DNA from: Microbacterium forte
Lineage (GTDB): Bacteria > Actinomycetota > Actinomycetes > Actinomycetales > Microbacteriaceae
Direction of reading: 5' to 3'
Length of the DNA stretch: 64,000 nt
Assembly: GCF_031885415.1 (NCBI RefSeq)
Contig: NZ_CP116871.1
Span: 2,418,001-2,482,000, forward strand
Made by a program: the position numbers and the translations under genes. Shown in pieces: positions 52,012-58,968 of the stretch. The notes beneath the pieces are model-generated. The model was not told the DNA's origin. It ran no database searches and was given only the letters and a program-made list of their open reading frames with translations. Position 1 is the first letter of the stretch, and each line of letters starts with the position of its first letter.

Positions 52012-52028
52012 CGCCAGCCCCCTCTCTT

Positions 52029-52070
52029 CGAAGAAGGCCCCTCTCGCTCAGGCGAGAGGGGCCTTCTTCG
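52029..52070 (+). terminator. Strong intrinsic terminator after crgA
   Basis: Two perfect 19-bp arms ending GCCCCTCTCGC and beginning GCGAGAGGGGC, loop TCAG. AAGAAGG and CCTTCTTC extend the stem. Confidence 0.9.
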
Positions 52071-52109
52071 TGTCGTCGACGAGCGATTCGGTCAACATGT
52101 CGTCCTGAG

Positions 52110-52186
52110 TTATCCACAGGTTATCCCCACCCTGGGGAGAATTACACCCATGTTATTCACAACGGTTAACAACCCTGTTAACAACT
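52110..52186. other. DnaA-box-like and GTTAAC site cluster 1
   Basis: Contains TTATCCACA (52110), TTATCCCCA (52121), TTATTCACA (52153) and two GTTAAC sites (52165 and 52177) in an AT-rich gap between crgA and the rhomboid gene. The 22 bp at 52165-52186 recur inverted at 58051-58072. Probable DnaA-binding cluster, not necessarily an origin. Confidence 0.65.
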
Positions 52187-52191
52187 CTTGA

Positions 52192-53094
52192 TCAGGAGTA
52201 AACCGTCGTGATCAGGAACGGCACCAGGAAGGCGACGATCAGGACGAGTGCCACGACCACCGCAGCGAGCAGCAGGATCTGCAGCGTGCGCTGCTCTCGC
52301 CTTCGGGTTCTCGTGAGGATGAATGCGACGAGTGCACCGACGATCGCTCCACCGAGGTGCGCCTGCCAGGCGATGTTCTGAGAGAACACGAATCCGACGA
52401 CGAAGTTGATGCCGAGGATCACGAGGATCCCCGTGACGTTCGCGCCGATGTGCCTGCCGATGATCAGCAGCGCGGCCATGAGGCCGAAGATCGCCCCGGA
52501 GGCGCCGACCGTCGCGGTCCCGGGCGCGAGCAGGGCGACGGCGACGGAACCGCCGAGTCCGCTGATCAGATAGAGCGCGAGGAAGCGGACCCGACCGAGC
52601 ATCGGCTCGAGGCTCTGCCCCAGCATCCACAGCGCAAGCATGTTGAGCGCGAGATGCAGGAAACCGCCGTGGACGAACACGGCGGTGAGAAGCCGCCAGG
52701 GCTCGAAGGTCATGAGAGACAGGTTCGGATACAGATATCCCGCCGCGAAGAGCAGCTGGCCCGTGATCGCGTCGCCGATCCCCGGGATCAGCTGCACCAG
52801 CCCGATGAACGACGTCACTGCGAGCAGTGCGTACGTGACTATCGGCTTGCCGCTGCGCACGGCGGCGGTCGCCGTGTTGCGGCCGCCCCACCGGCGCTCT
52901 GCACGCTTCTGGGCGGGAGTGCGGCTCTTGCGTTGCTCGGCCATGCACTCGGGGCAGATCACTCCGACCGGCGCCTGCGTCTGGCACTCGGGGCAGATCG
53001 TTCGCAGGCACCGCTGGCAGAGCACGAAGCTCTGCCGATCCGGATGCCGGTAGCAGAAGTTGTCGCGGTTGTCCGCGAACTCAGGCGTCGTCAT
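52192..53094 (-). CDS. Rhomboid family intramembrane serine protease
   Basis: A 300-residue protein. The N-terminal cytosolic zinc ribbon has CYRHP, CQRC, CPEC and another CPEC within the first 50 residues. A rhomboid core of six to seven helices follows, with the catalytic Ser in GASGAIFG near residue 196 and the catalytic His in HLGGAIVGALV near 246. WRLLTAVFVHGG is the family loop. It cleaves membrane proteins; targets are unknown. Placement between cyclophilin and crgA is common in actinobacteria. Confidence 0.93.
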   Translation of the reverse strand: MTTPEFADNRDNFCYRHPDRQSFVLCQRCLRTICPECQTQAPVGVICPECMAEQRKSRTPAQKRAERRWGGRNTATAAVRSGKPIVTYALLAVTSFIGLVQLIPGIGDAITGQLLFAAGYLYPNLSLMTFEPWRLLTAVFVHGGFLHLALNMLALWMLGQSLEPMLGRVRFLALYLISGLGGSVAVALLAPGTATVGASGAIFGLMAALLIIGRHIGANVTGILVILGINFVVGFVFSQNIAWQAHLGGAIVGALVAFILTRTRRREQRTLQILLLAAVVVALVLIVAFLVPFLITTVYS

Positions 53095-53115
53095 CCGGAT
53101 CGGCCAGCGTCGGCG

Positions 53116-53673
53116 TCAGGCCGCGACGATGTCGATCGACTGCAGCACGACGGGCTCGATCGGGCGGTCGCCCGCGGCCGTCGGCACTGCGGCGATCGCG
53201 TCGACGACAGCCTTGGAGGCGTCATCGGCGACCTCGCCGAAGATCGTGTGCTTGCCCTGGAGCCAGGGAGTGGGGTCGGTCGTGATGAAGAACTGCGAGC
53301 CGTTGGTGCCCTCGGGCTTGCCCGTGATGGCGTTGCGACGCAGGCCGGCGTTCGCCATGGCGAGGATGTAGGGCTCGTTGAAGTTGAGCTCCATGTTGAT
53401 CTCGTCGTCGAAGTTGTAGCCGGGGCCGCCGATGCCCTGTCCGAGCGGGTCGCCGCCCTGGATCATGAAGTTCGGGATGATGCGGTGGAAGACGACGTCC
53501 TTGTAGAGAGCGCCCTCGCCCGGCTTGCCGGTGGCGGGGTGCGTCCACTCCTGGGTGCCGTCGGCGAGGCCGACGAAGTTCTTGACCGTCTTCGGAGCGT
53601 GGTCGCCGAAGAGGTTGATGACGATGTCACCGTGGTTGGTGTGCAGGGTTGCGACATGAGAAGCATGAGCCAT
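53116..53673 (-). CDS. ppiA: Peptidyl-prolyl cis-trans isomerase, cyclophilin type
   Basis: A 185-residue cytoplasmic cyclophilin. It starts near VATLHTNHGDIVINLFGDHA and has the active-site segments VVFHRIIPNFMIQGGD (Arg and Phe), TNGSQFFITTDP and LQGKHTIFGEVAD. It catalyses proline isomerisation during folding. The ATG at 53673 gives the usual N-terminus; longer frames start in the upstream gap. Its neighbours (rhomboid, crgA) match the conserved origin-proximal order. Confidence 0.95.
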   Translation of the reverse strand: MAHASHVATLHTNHGDIVINLFGDHAPKTVKNFVGLADGTQEWTHPATGKPGEGALYKDVVFHRIIPNFMIQGGDPLGQGIGGPGYNFDDEINMELNFNEPYILAMANAGLRRNAITGKPEGTNGSQFFITTDPTPWLQGKHTIFGEVADDASKAVVDAIAAVPTAAGDRPIEPVVLQSIDIVAA

Positions 53674-53818
53674 GCGTCCATTCTCGCAGAGCTTCCCATG
53701 AGTTGGCCCGCGTCTAGCGTCGATCCGCCTTCGGCGCAAGGGTTCGGCGATTCCCTCGCCCCATCCAGGGTCGCGTGGCAAGATGGGGAATCCGTACTCC
53801 AATCGACAGGAGAGCATC

Positions 53819-54319
53819 GTGAGCATCAGCCGCAAGCGGAAGAAGGAGCTGCGTCGTCTTCAGAACGACGCGAACCAGCTCTGGGAGAACCAGCAGGTCC
53901 TGGTCGGCCACGCCGCCGACGTCGCCCGTGAGGCCGGACGCCAGCTCGGCCACTTCGGCCGCGAGCAGGTCGGTCCTGTCGTGCAGGACACCTACAACCG
54001 TCGCGTCGCCCCCGTCGTCGACCGTGGCGTGCGATTCGGCCACCACGTCGTCGACGACAAGGTCGTCCCGATCGTCGGCGGAGTCGTCGGAACCGCGCTC
54101 ACCGCGTGGGACGTGGCGAACGCCAAGCGCGAGGGTGTCGTTCGCAAGGTCCGGAAGGCCACCAAGCCCGAGCCGAAGGGCCCGGGCGTCGGCTCGATCA
54201 TCGCCCTGATCCTCGGAGTCGCCGCAGCAGCCGGTGTTCTCTACGCCGCCTGGCAGGCACTGCGCGCAGACGACGAGCTCTGGGTCGCCGACGACCCGCT
54301 CTCCGCACCTGACGCGTGA
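53819..54319 (+). CDS. Hypothetical protein with C-terminal membrane helix
   Basis: A 166-residue protein. A basic N-terminus (ISRKRKKELRRLQNDA) is followed by a long amphipathic helix region with repeated Val-Asp/His patterns, and one transmembrane helix at about 127-147 (SIIALILGVAAAAGVLYAAW) near the acidic C-terminus. I know of similar tail-anchored proteins in Microbacteriaceae but no function. The GTG start has AGGAG about 8 nt upstream. It overlaps the next gene by 4 bp, so the two are coupled. Confidence 0.72.
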   Translation: MSISRKRKKELRRLQNDANQLWENQQVLVGHAADVAREAGRQLGHFGREQVGPVVQDTYNRRVAPVVDRGVRFGHHVVDDKVVPIVGGVVGTALTAWDVANAKREGVVRKVRKATKPEPKGPGVGSIIALILGVAAAAGVLYAAWQALRADDELWVADDPLSAPDA

Positions 54320-54831
54320 CCTCGACACCGGAGCCCCCGGCCACTGAGCCGGGGGATCTCCATGCTCGGGTGAAGGATGCCGCGGCCGCGCGGGGCCTCG
54401 AGATCGAGATCCGTGAACGACCGGCGGCCCGCAGCCTCGTCGAAGCTGCGGAACTGCTCGGCATCCTGCCCTCCGGCATCGTGAAGACCCTCGTCGTCAA
54501 GCGCTCGGACGACACCTATCTGTTCGCGCTGGTTCCGGGCGGCAGGTCGATCTCGTGGCCCAAGCTGCGTGCGGTGGTGGGTGTAAACAAGCTGCGCCTG
54601 CCTGAGCCGGAGCTGGCCCTCGCGGCGACCGGATACGAGCGCGGCACGATCGTACCGATCGGCAGCACCACCGACTGGCCCGTCTTCGCCGACGAGTCGA
54701 TCGTCGGACAGCGGATCGCCATGGGCGCCGGTGCTCACGGCTACAGCCTGTTCGTGGACGCAGACGACCTCATCTCCGCCTACGGCGCGACGGTGGCCGA
54801 CATCTCGGTTCCCGAAGAGGCGCGCGACTGA
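54316..54831 (+). CDS. YbaK/EbsC-type aminoacyl-tRNA deacylase
   Basis: A 171-residue protein with the YbaK/ProX-like fold: RSLVEAAELLGILPSGIVKT near residue 42, FALVPGGRSISWPKL near 75 and the C-terminal GAGAHGYSLFVDADDL. Members hydrolyse misacylated tRNA such as Cys- or Ala-tRNA(Pro) in trans. Exact specificity cannot be told. The GTG start lies in the stop of the preceding gene (GTGA). Confidence 0.85.
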   Translation: MTSTPEPPATEPGDLHARVKDAAAARGLEIEIRERPAARSLVEAAELLGILPSGIVKTLVVKRSDDTYLFALVPGGRSISWPKLRAVVGVNKLRLPEPELALAATGYERGTIVPIGSTTDWPVFADESIVGQRIAMGAGAHGYSLFVDADDLISAYGATVADISVPEEARD

Positions 54832-54832
54832 C

Positions 54833-55255
54833 TCAGAGGATGCCGGCCATCCGCAGTGCGATGTCGACCAGCTTCACCCTCTGCAGCTCCTTCACTGCTT
54901 TGAGGGGGAACCACTCCGCCATGTCGGTCGAGCCGTCGGCCTCGAAGGTCAACTTCCCGCCCGTCACGGATGCGCGGTAGACGATGCGCAGCGTGTGCAG
55001 CGGCTGGTCCGACTCGCCCACCCGCTGACCGGCGGGGATCACCCGCGAGTGGATGCCGAGCAGCTCCCCGACTTTGACGCTGTAGCCGGTCTCCTCACGA
55101 AGCTCCCGCCGCACGGCGTCTTCGGGTTCCTCGCCGGCCTCGAGACCGCCACCGGGCATCGTCCAGGCGACTCGGCGTCCTTCGATCCAGCGCGCCAGAA
55201 GTATGCGTCCGTCGTCATCGGTGACGACCGCGTATGCCGCGACCCGCATGTCCAT
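54833..55255 (-). CDS. NUDIX hydrolase
   Basis: A 140-residue pyrophosphohydrolase. The Nudix box is complete: GGGLEAGEEPEDAVRRELRE followed by ETGY, from about residue 35 to 58, supplying the metal-binding glutamates. Such enzymes hydrolyse nucleoside diphosphate derivatives (NDP-X). The substrate is unknown. It converges with the YbaK-like gene, with one base between the stops. Confidence 0.92.
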   Translation of the reverse strand: MDMRVAAYAVVTDDDGRILLARWIEGRRVAWTMPGGGLEAGEEPEDAVRRELREETGYSVKVGELLGIHSRVIPAGQRVGESDQPLHTLRIVYRASVTGGKLTFEADGSTDMAEWFPLKAVKELQRVKLVDIALRMAGIL

Positions 55256-55410
55256 GCCCTCACACTAGCCCCCGCGCGATGACGTCCACCGCAGTGTGTC
55301 GAGCCGTCATGACAGAGGGGGCCGGATCGATCAGGAATCGAGAAGCACAGCCGGCCGTGGCATCCGTAGTGTGAAGTTCATCGCAGATCACGCCAGGAAA
55401 GGAACCCGTC

Positions 55411-55860
55411 ATGGCTGACAACGAGAAGAACTTCAGCGCCGAGGAACGCGAGGCGATGAAGGAGGCCGCGGCCGACAAGCGCAAGTCGCGCTCTCGAGCG
55501 AAGAAGAGTCCTGAGGAAGTGCGCGCCGAGGGGATCGCAGATCTCGAAGCGGCGGTGGCGAAGCTGCCGGACGACAAGGATCGCGAGTTGTCGCTGGCGC
55601 TGCATGCCCTCGTCACCGAGGTCGCTCCCGAGCTGATGCCGCGCACCTACTACGGCATGCCGGCGTGGGGCAAGGACGGCAAGGTGCTGTGCTTCTTCCA
55701 GCCGGCGAGCAAGTTCAAGGTCCGCTACGGCACCTTCGGGTTCGAGCCCATCTCGAACCTCGACGACGGCACGATGTGGCCGACCGCCTACGCGCTGCTC
55801 GACCTCACTGCAGCGAACCGCAAGGTGCTCACCGAGCGCATCCGCCTCGCCGTCAGCTGA
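55411..55860 (+). CDS. DUF1801 / YdhG-like protein
   Basis: A 149-residue protein. The first 45 residues are charged and Lys-rich. The rest has the DUF1801 features: ELSLALHALVTEVAPELMP, then TYYGMPAWGKDGKVLCFFQP and KFKVRYGTFGF. The family is related to frataxin-like YdhG iron-binding proteins, but its role is unclear. AAAGGAA precedes the ATG. Confidence 0.78.
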   Translation: MADNEKNFSAEEREAMKEAAADKRKSRSRAKKSPEEVRAEGIADLEAAVAKLPDDKDRELSLALHALVTEVAPELMPRTYYGMPAWGKDGKVLCFFQPASKFKVRYGTFGFEPISNLDDGTMWPTAYALLDLTAANRKVLTERIRLAVS

Positions 55861-55890
55861 GTCGTCGTTCCCTGTCGCAGGCCCGAGCAG

Positions 55891-55896
55891 TAGCGT
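55891..55896 (+). promoter_or_regulatory. -10 box (TAGCGT) for a leaderless mRNA
   Basis: TAGCGT ends 7 nt before the GTG at 55904. This favours that GTG over the in-frame GTG at 55895, which overlaps the box. Confidence 0.5.
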
Positions 55897-55903
55897 GGAT
55901 GCC

Positions 55904-57019
55904 GTGAGCACACTGCCGTTCCCCGCTTCCGTGTACGCCGCCCGACTCGACCGCGCCGCGTCTCTCGCCGCCGACTCCGGTCTCGACGGAATAGTCGTGG
56001 GCCCCGGCCCCGACCTCCAGTATCTGGTCGGCGTCGAAGGCGACACGATCGAACGCCTCACAGCACTCGTGCTCGGTCCCGGACTCGCTCCCACGATCGT
56101 CGTGCCGAGGATGGAGTTGGCGAAGGTGAGGACCACCGCTGTGGGGGCGCTCGGACTCGCGGTCTCCGACTGGGTCGACGGCGACAACCCCTACGACCTC
56201 GTGGCCGCGGCCCTCGGCACCGTCTCGAGGGTCGGCGTCTCCGACGCACTGCCGGCACTGCACGTCATTCCGCTGGCCGACCGGATCGATGTGCGCGTCG
56301 AGCTCGCGACGCCGGTGCTGCGTGAGGGTCGCATGATCAAGGATGCCGAGGAGATCGCCGAGCTGCGGCTGGCCGGCGAGGCGATCGACGCCGTGCACAG
56401 GCGCGTGCCCGAGTGGCTGCGTGCCGGGCGCACCGAGCGCGAGGTGGCGGCCGACATCGCCGAGGCCATCGTCGCCGAGGGGCACCGCACGGTCGAGTTC
56501 GTCATCGTCGGTTCCGGCCCCAACGGCGCCGACCCGCATCACGAGGTGTCGGACCGGGTGATCGGCGACGGAGAGATCGTGGTCGTCGACATCGGGGGAG
56601 CGGTGCCCAGCGGCTACAACTCCGACAGCACCCGCACCTACGTCGTCGGCGCCCCCGACCCCGACGCTGCCGATCGCATCGCGGTGCTCGTGCGCGCTCA
56701 GCAGGCCGCGGTCGACGCGGTGCGCCCCGGAGCGACGGCCGAGCAGATCGACGCCGCGGCGCGGTCCGTGCTCGCTGAGGCGAGGCTCGGAGAGGCCTTC
56801 CTGCACCGCACCGGTCACGGCATCGGCGTCTCGGTGCACGAAGAGCCCTACATCGCGCCCGGCAACGATCTGGTGCTGCGCGAGGGCATGGCGTTCAGCA
56901 TCGAACCCGGCATCTACTTCCCAGGCGAGTGGGGTGCACGCATCGAGGACATCGTCGTCGTGACCGCCGACGGATGCGAGCGCCTGAACATCGCACCCCA
57001 CGGACTCACCGCGGTCTGA
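55904..57019 (+). CDS. M24 family metallopeptidase (Xaa-Pro aminopeptidase-like)
   Basis: A 371-residue pita-bread-fold peptidase. The N-terminal creatinase-type domain precedes the catalytic domain, where metal ligands are seen: Asp in VVVDIGGAV near 226, Asp in YNSDSTRTY near 237, His in RTGHGIGVSVHEEP near 305, Glu in FSIEPGIYF near 336 and Glu in RIEDIVVV near 350. It likely cleaves N-terminal residues before proline. Start codon GTG, favoured by a TAGCGT box 7 nt upstream. Confidence 0.92.
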   Translation: MSTLPFPASVYAARLDRAASLAADSGLDGIVVGPGPDLQYLVGVEGDTIERLTALVLGPGLAPTIVVPRMELAKVRTTAVGALGLAVSDWVDGDNPYDLVAAALGTVSRVGVSDALPALHVIPLADRIDVRVELATPVLREGRMIKDAEEIAELRLAGEAIDAVHRRVPEWLRAGRTEREVAADIAEAIVAEGHRTVEFVIVGSGPNGADPHHEVSDRVIGDGEIVVVDIGGAVPSGYNSDSTRTYVVGAPDPDAADRIAVLVRAQQAAVDAVRPGATAEQIDAAARSVLAEARLGEAFLHRTGHGIGVSVHEEPYIAPGNDLVLREGMAFSIEPGIYFPGEWGARIEDIVVVTADGCERLNIAPHGLTAV

Positions 57020-57096
57020 ACCGCGCCGGCAGGTCGTCGGCGCGCGGTCGGTCAAGCCCCTTGGTCGACACGATCCCGGGTGGCAAGACTGTTCCC

Positions 57097-57612
57097 ATGG
57101 CATCCGACCACAGCACCGAGACCGGCGATGCACGCGGCCCGGAGCACACCGCAGACGGGCATCACGTCGTCATCGACGGCCGGCGATGGCGGGCGACGGA
57201 CCCGTCGATCCCCGACGCGTTCCGGCAGGAGCTCGTGGATGAGCTGATGGCTGCGCGTCGTGCCGTGAAGACGCAGGATTCCGATGCGCGACGGCGGGTG
57301 CAGGACGCGAAGACCGCGCTGGGTGAACGCGGGGAGCCCTGGTGGGAGGACCGCAGCGGCGACGGCTTCGACGAGAGGATCGCGGCCGCGCTGCGCGCGC
57401 TCACCCGCAAGCGGAACGAGTCCTCGATTTGTCCGAGTGACGTGGCGCGAACGGTGGGCGGTGAATCGTGGCGAGCGGTGATGCCGGACGTGCGGAGGGT
57501 CGCCGCCTCACTCGCAGACCGCGACGAGATCGTCGTGACTCAGAAGGGCGAACCGGTGAGCATCCGTGAGGCCAGAGGACCCGTGCGGATCATCCGCGGT
57601 CCGAAACTCTGA
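57097..57612 (+). CDS. DUF3253 domain protein
   Basis: A 171-residue protein. The N-terminal half contains HHVVIDGRRWRATDPSIP and a charged helical region. The C-terminal half matches DUF3253 (ICPSDVARTVGGESWRAVM, then EIVVTQKGEPV and GPVRIIRGPKL), a small winged-helix-like domain of unknown role often linked to DNA or stress genes. It appears to stand alone between the peptidase and a minus-strand hypothetical gene. Confidence 0.75.
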   Translation: MASDHSTETGDARGPEHTADGHHVVIDGRRWRATDPSIPDAFRQELVDELMAARRAVKTQDSDARRRVQDAKTALGERGEPWWEDRSGDGFDERIAAALRALTRKRNESSICPSDVARTVGGESWRAVMPDVRRVAASLADRDEIVVTQKGEPVSIREARGPVRIIRGPKL

Positions 57613-57643
57613 TCACGGGCGGTTCTGACGCCGCATCCCGGCT

Positions 57644-57925
57644 TCAGAGCTCGTCGTGATACCCGCTGTAGGGGAAGTCCACGTCGCCGGTGTCACGCGG
57701 GTCGTACGCCACGGAGGCCACGCTGATCGTCACCTGGGTGTTCGGGGTGATCAGCACGCTCACAGCCCTGTTTCCGACCACGACCAGGTCGACGAACGTA
57801 CCCGAGCTCCTCGTCGCCGACTCGATGCGTTCTCGCAGGTCGTCGACGTCCTGATCCTGGGAGAGCAGGAAGCTCGCTCCGTCGAACACGATCTCGGTCT
57901 GGATCATCGTCTCCCTGTCAGCCAT
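57644..57925 (-). CDS. Hypothetical protein
   Basis: A 93-residue soluble protein, unrecognised, with predicted strands EIVFDGASFLLS and FVDLVVVGNRAVSVLIT; possibly a small alpha/beta fold. It converges with the DUF3253 gene. A TAGCGT box on the minus strand ends 6 nt before the ATG, so a leaderless transcript is likely and the gene is probably real. Confidence 0.65.
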   Translation of the reverse strand: MADRETMIQTEIVFDGASFLLSQDQDVDDLRERIESATRSSGTFVDLVVVGNRAVSVLITPNTQVTISVASVAYDPRDTGDVDFPYSGYHDEL

Positions 57926-57931
57926 GCGTGC

Positions 57932-57937
57932 ACGCTA
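57932..57937 (-). promoter_or_regulatory. -10 box (TAGCGT) for a leaderless mRNA
   Basis: On the minus strand TAGCGT ends 6 nt before the ATG at 57925. Confidence 0.5.
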
Positions 57938-57986
57938 CGCCCTCGACCTGAGAGTGAGAAGGGGGGTTGATTACTAGACGATCTTC

Positions 57987-58081
57987 GAGTTGTTAACAGA
58001 TGCATCCACAGCTGTGGACTGGAAGAGCCCCTGGTCCGGCAAGCTCGGGCAGTTGTTAACAGGGTTGTTAACACCTGTGGA
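57987..58081. other. DnaA-box-like and GTTAAC site cluster 2
   Basis: Holds GTTAAC at 57992, 58055 and 58067, the 14-bp palindrome TCCACAGCTGTGGA at 58005-58018 with two inverted TCCACA cores, and a further TGTGGA at 58076. The 22 bp at 58051-58072 are the exact reverse complement of 52165-52186. No protein gene covers it. Confidence 0.65.
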
Positions 58082-58095
58082 GGAGCGCAGATCGC

Positions 58096-58239
58096 CTAAT
58101 CCAGGGCGGCCGTCTCGGCGATCAGGTCGAGTCGATCGAGAAGCAGCTGTCCTGTTCCACTCATCGCCGAGACGGCATTCACGGTGACCAGGAGGGCCAC
58201 GAATGCGAAGAAGATCCCCGCATCGTACCCGGGGAACAC
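58096..58239 (-). CDS. Possible small membrane peptide (47 residues)
   Basis: An open frame starting GTG and reading MFPGYDAGIFFAFVALLVTV, then an amphipathic tail with DRLDLIAE. One hydrophobic segment (about 8-26) is predicted. No Shine-Dalgarno sequence is seen, and it sits between site cluster 2 and the tRNA-Ala terminator. It could be a real small protein or the decayed end of a larger one. Confidence 0.4.
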   Translation of the reverse strand: MFPGYDAGIFFAFVALLVTVNAVSAMSGTGQLLLDRLDLIAETAALD

Positions 58240-58254
58240 ACGCGAAGGGAGAAA

Positions 58255-58287
58255 CGAGAAGGCCCCGCACGTGGCGGGGCCTTCTCG
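58255..58287 (-). terminator. Terminator of the tRNA-Ala locus
   Basis: CGAGAAGGCCCCGC, loop ACGTG, GCGGGGCCTTCTCG: a perfect 14-bp stem just downstream, on the minus strand, of the tRNA-Ala 3' end. It is the native terminator left behind with the displaced tRNA end. Confidence 0.8.
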
Positions 58288-58305
58288 AACTGTCTCAACA
58301 CAGTG

Positions 58306-58355
58306 TGGAGCCTAGGAGATTCGAACTCCTGACATCCTGCTTGCAAAGCAGGCGC
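58306..58355 (-). other. Attachment site: displaced 3' portion of tRNA-Ala (TGC)
   Basis: On the minus strand this gives GCGCCTGCTTTGCAAGCAGG (D-stem end and anticodon arm, anticodon TGC), a normal variable loop, T-arm AGGAGTTCGAATCTCCT and acceptor 3' strand AGGCTCC plus A. Beyond 58355 the sequence no longer fits a tRNA-Ala 5' half: the D-arm lacks the GG and A14, and T8 and the first acceptor pair are lost. It is therefore an att site, with the intact tRNA expected beyond the right edge next to the integrase. Confidence 0.75.
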
Positions 58356-58370
58356 TACGGCTCAACGAGA

Positions 58371-58388
58371 GGCCCGAACGCCCGAACG
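58371..58388. repeat. Tandem 8-bp repeat next to the att site
   Basis: CCCGAACG occurs twice head to tail, 16-18 bp inside the element edge. It may be an arm-type integrase or excisionase site. Confidence 0.4.
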
Positions 58389-58407
58389 CATAATGCCGAT
58401 GGACTGG

Positions 58408-58413
58408 CATACT
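58408..58413 (+). promoter_or_regulatory. -10 box (CATACT) of the cargo operon
   Basis: CATACT ends 6 nt before the ATG at 58420, the leaderless arrangement seen in host genes. It selects this start over an in-frame ATG at 58393. Confidence 0.45.
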
Positions 58414-58419
58414 CGCCGT

Positions 58420-58968
58420 ATGGGGGAAACACTCAACGAGGAGCCAGACGCCGAGATCGACTGGGACGCTATCATCGACCCGAAAACCGGCTGGCTGCGG
58501 CCTGGAACGCATGAGGTCGAGATAGAGGAGTTGCAGGAAGAGTTTGTCGCCAAGCCACGCGACCCTCTACGCGATCACACATGGACCGCGTTTCTCGCAC
58601 TGCTCTACCAAACTAAGGCGCTCTACCCGAGCGGACGCATGTTCCTCGCCGGAACTTTCGTATCTCGCCAGGTGAGCCCTTTGGACATTCTGTCCGTCGT
58701 CCTCGTGCCCGATGAGCCCACGACGGTTGAGGACTGGATCGAAGCAGAGTGGGATCGCTTCTATCAGCACATCTCGCTCTACGACGTGATCCTGGGGAGC
58801 ATCGGTCCCACTTACTTGCCTGTTCTCCATCCGTTCGGTGGTCGAATCGAGGTCATCGTCTGCCACCCCGACGAAGCCGACGACGTAGTGTCCTGGATAG
58901 GTGCTGTACTGCTAGGAGACGGTCGGGAAATCCCCGGCGCGCGAGGCGTGGCGGAGGTGATCTGGTGA
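58420..58968 (+). CDS. Cargo gene 1: DUF6932-like, degenerate nucleotidyltransferase
   Basis: A 182-residue acidic protein. The N-terminal segment GWLRPGTHEVEIEELQEEFV and the following helices, then FLAGTFVSRQVSPLDILSVV, follow the layout of DUF6932 proteins. In those a GSFVT...P-DiD pattern marks a minimal nucleotidyltransferase site. Here the second Asp of the D-x-D pair is replaced (PLDIL), so the transferase may be inactive or changed. It may modify or guard a target, as MNT-type antitoxins do. It is coupled to cargo gene 2 by a 4-bp overlap and opens a three-gene operon at the element edge. Confidence 0.6.
   Translation: MGETLNEEPDAEIDWDAIIDPKTGWLRPGTHEVEIEELQEEFVAKPRDPLRDHTWTAFLALLYQTKALYPSGRMFLAGTFVSRQVSPLDILSVVLVPDEPTTVEDWIEAEWDRFYQHISLYDVILGSIGPTYLPVLHPFGGRIEVIVCHPDEADDVVSWIGAVLLGDGREIPGARGVAEVIW

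Noticed and set aside
52110-52186. Chromosomal origin oriC.
   Set aside because: Only three to four DnaA-like boxes and no dnaA or dnaN gene nearby; gene order suggests oriC lies further on, past the integrated element.
58306-58380. A complete tRNA-Ala gene on the minus strand.
   Set aside because: The 3' 50 nt fit, but beyond 58355 the D-arm and 5' acceptor do not give a canonical tRNA (T8, A14 and GG of the D-loop missing, first acceptor pair mismatched).
58749-58964. Upstream extension of cargo gene 2.
   Set aside because: It would overlap cargo gene 1 by over 200 nt; the GTG in the GTGA overlap is the natural start.
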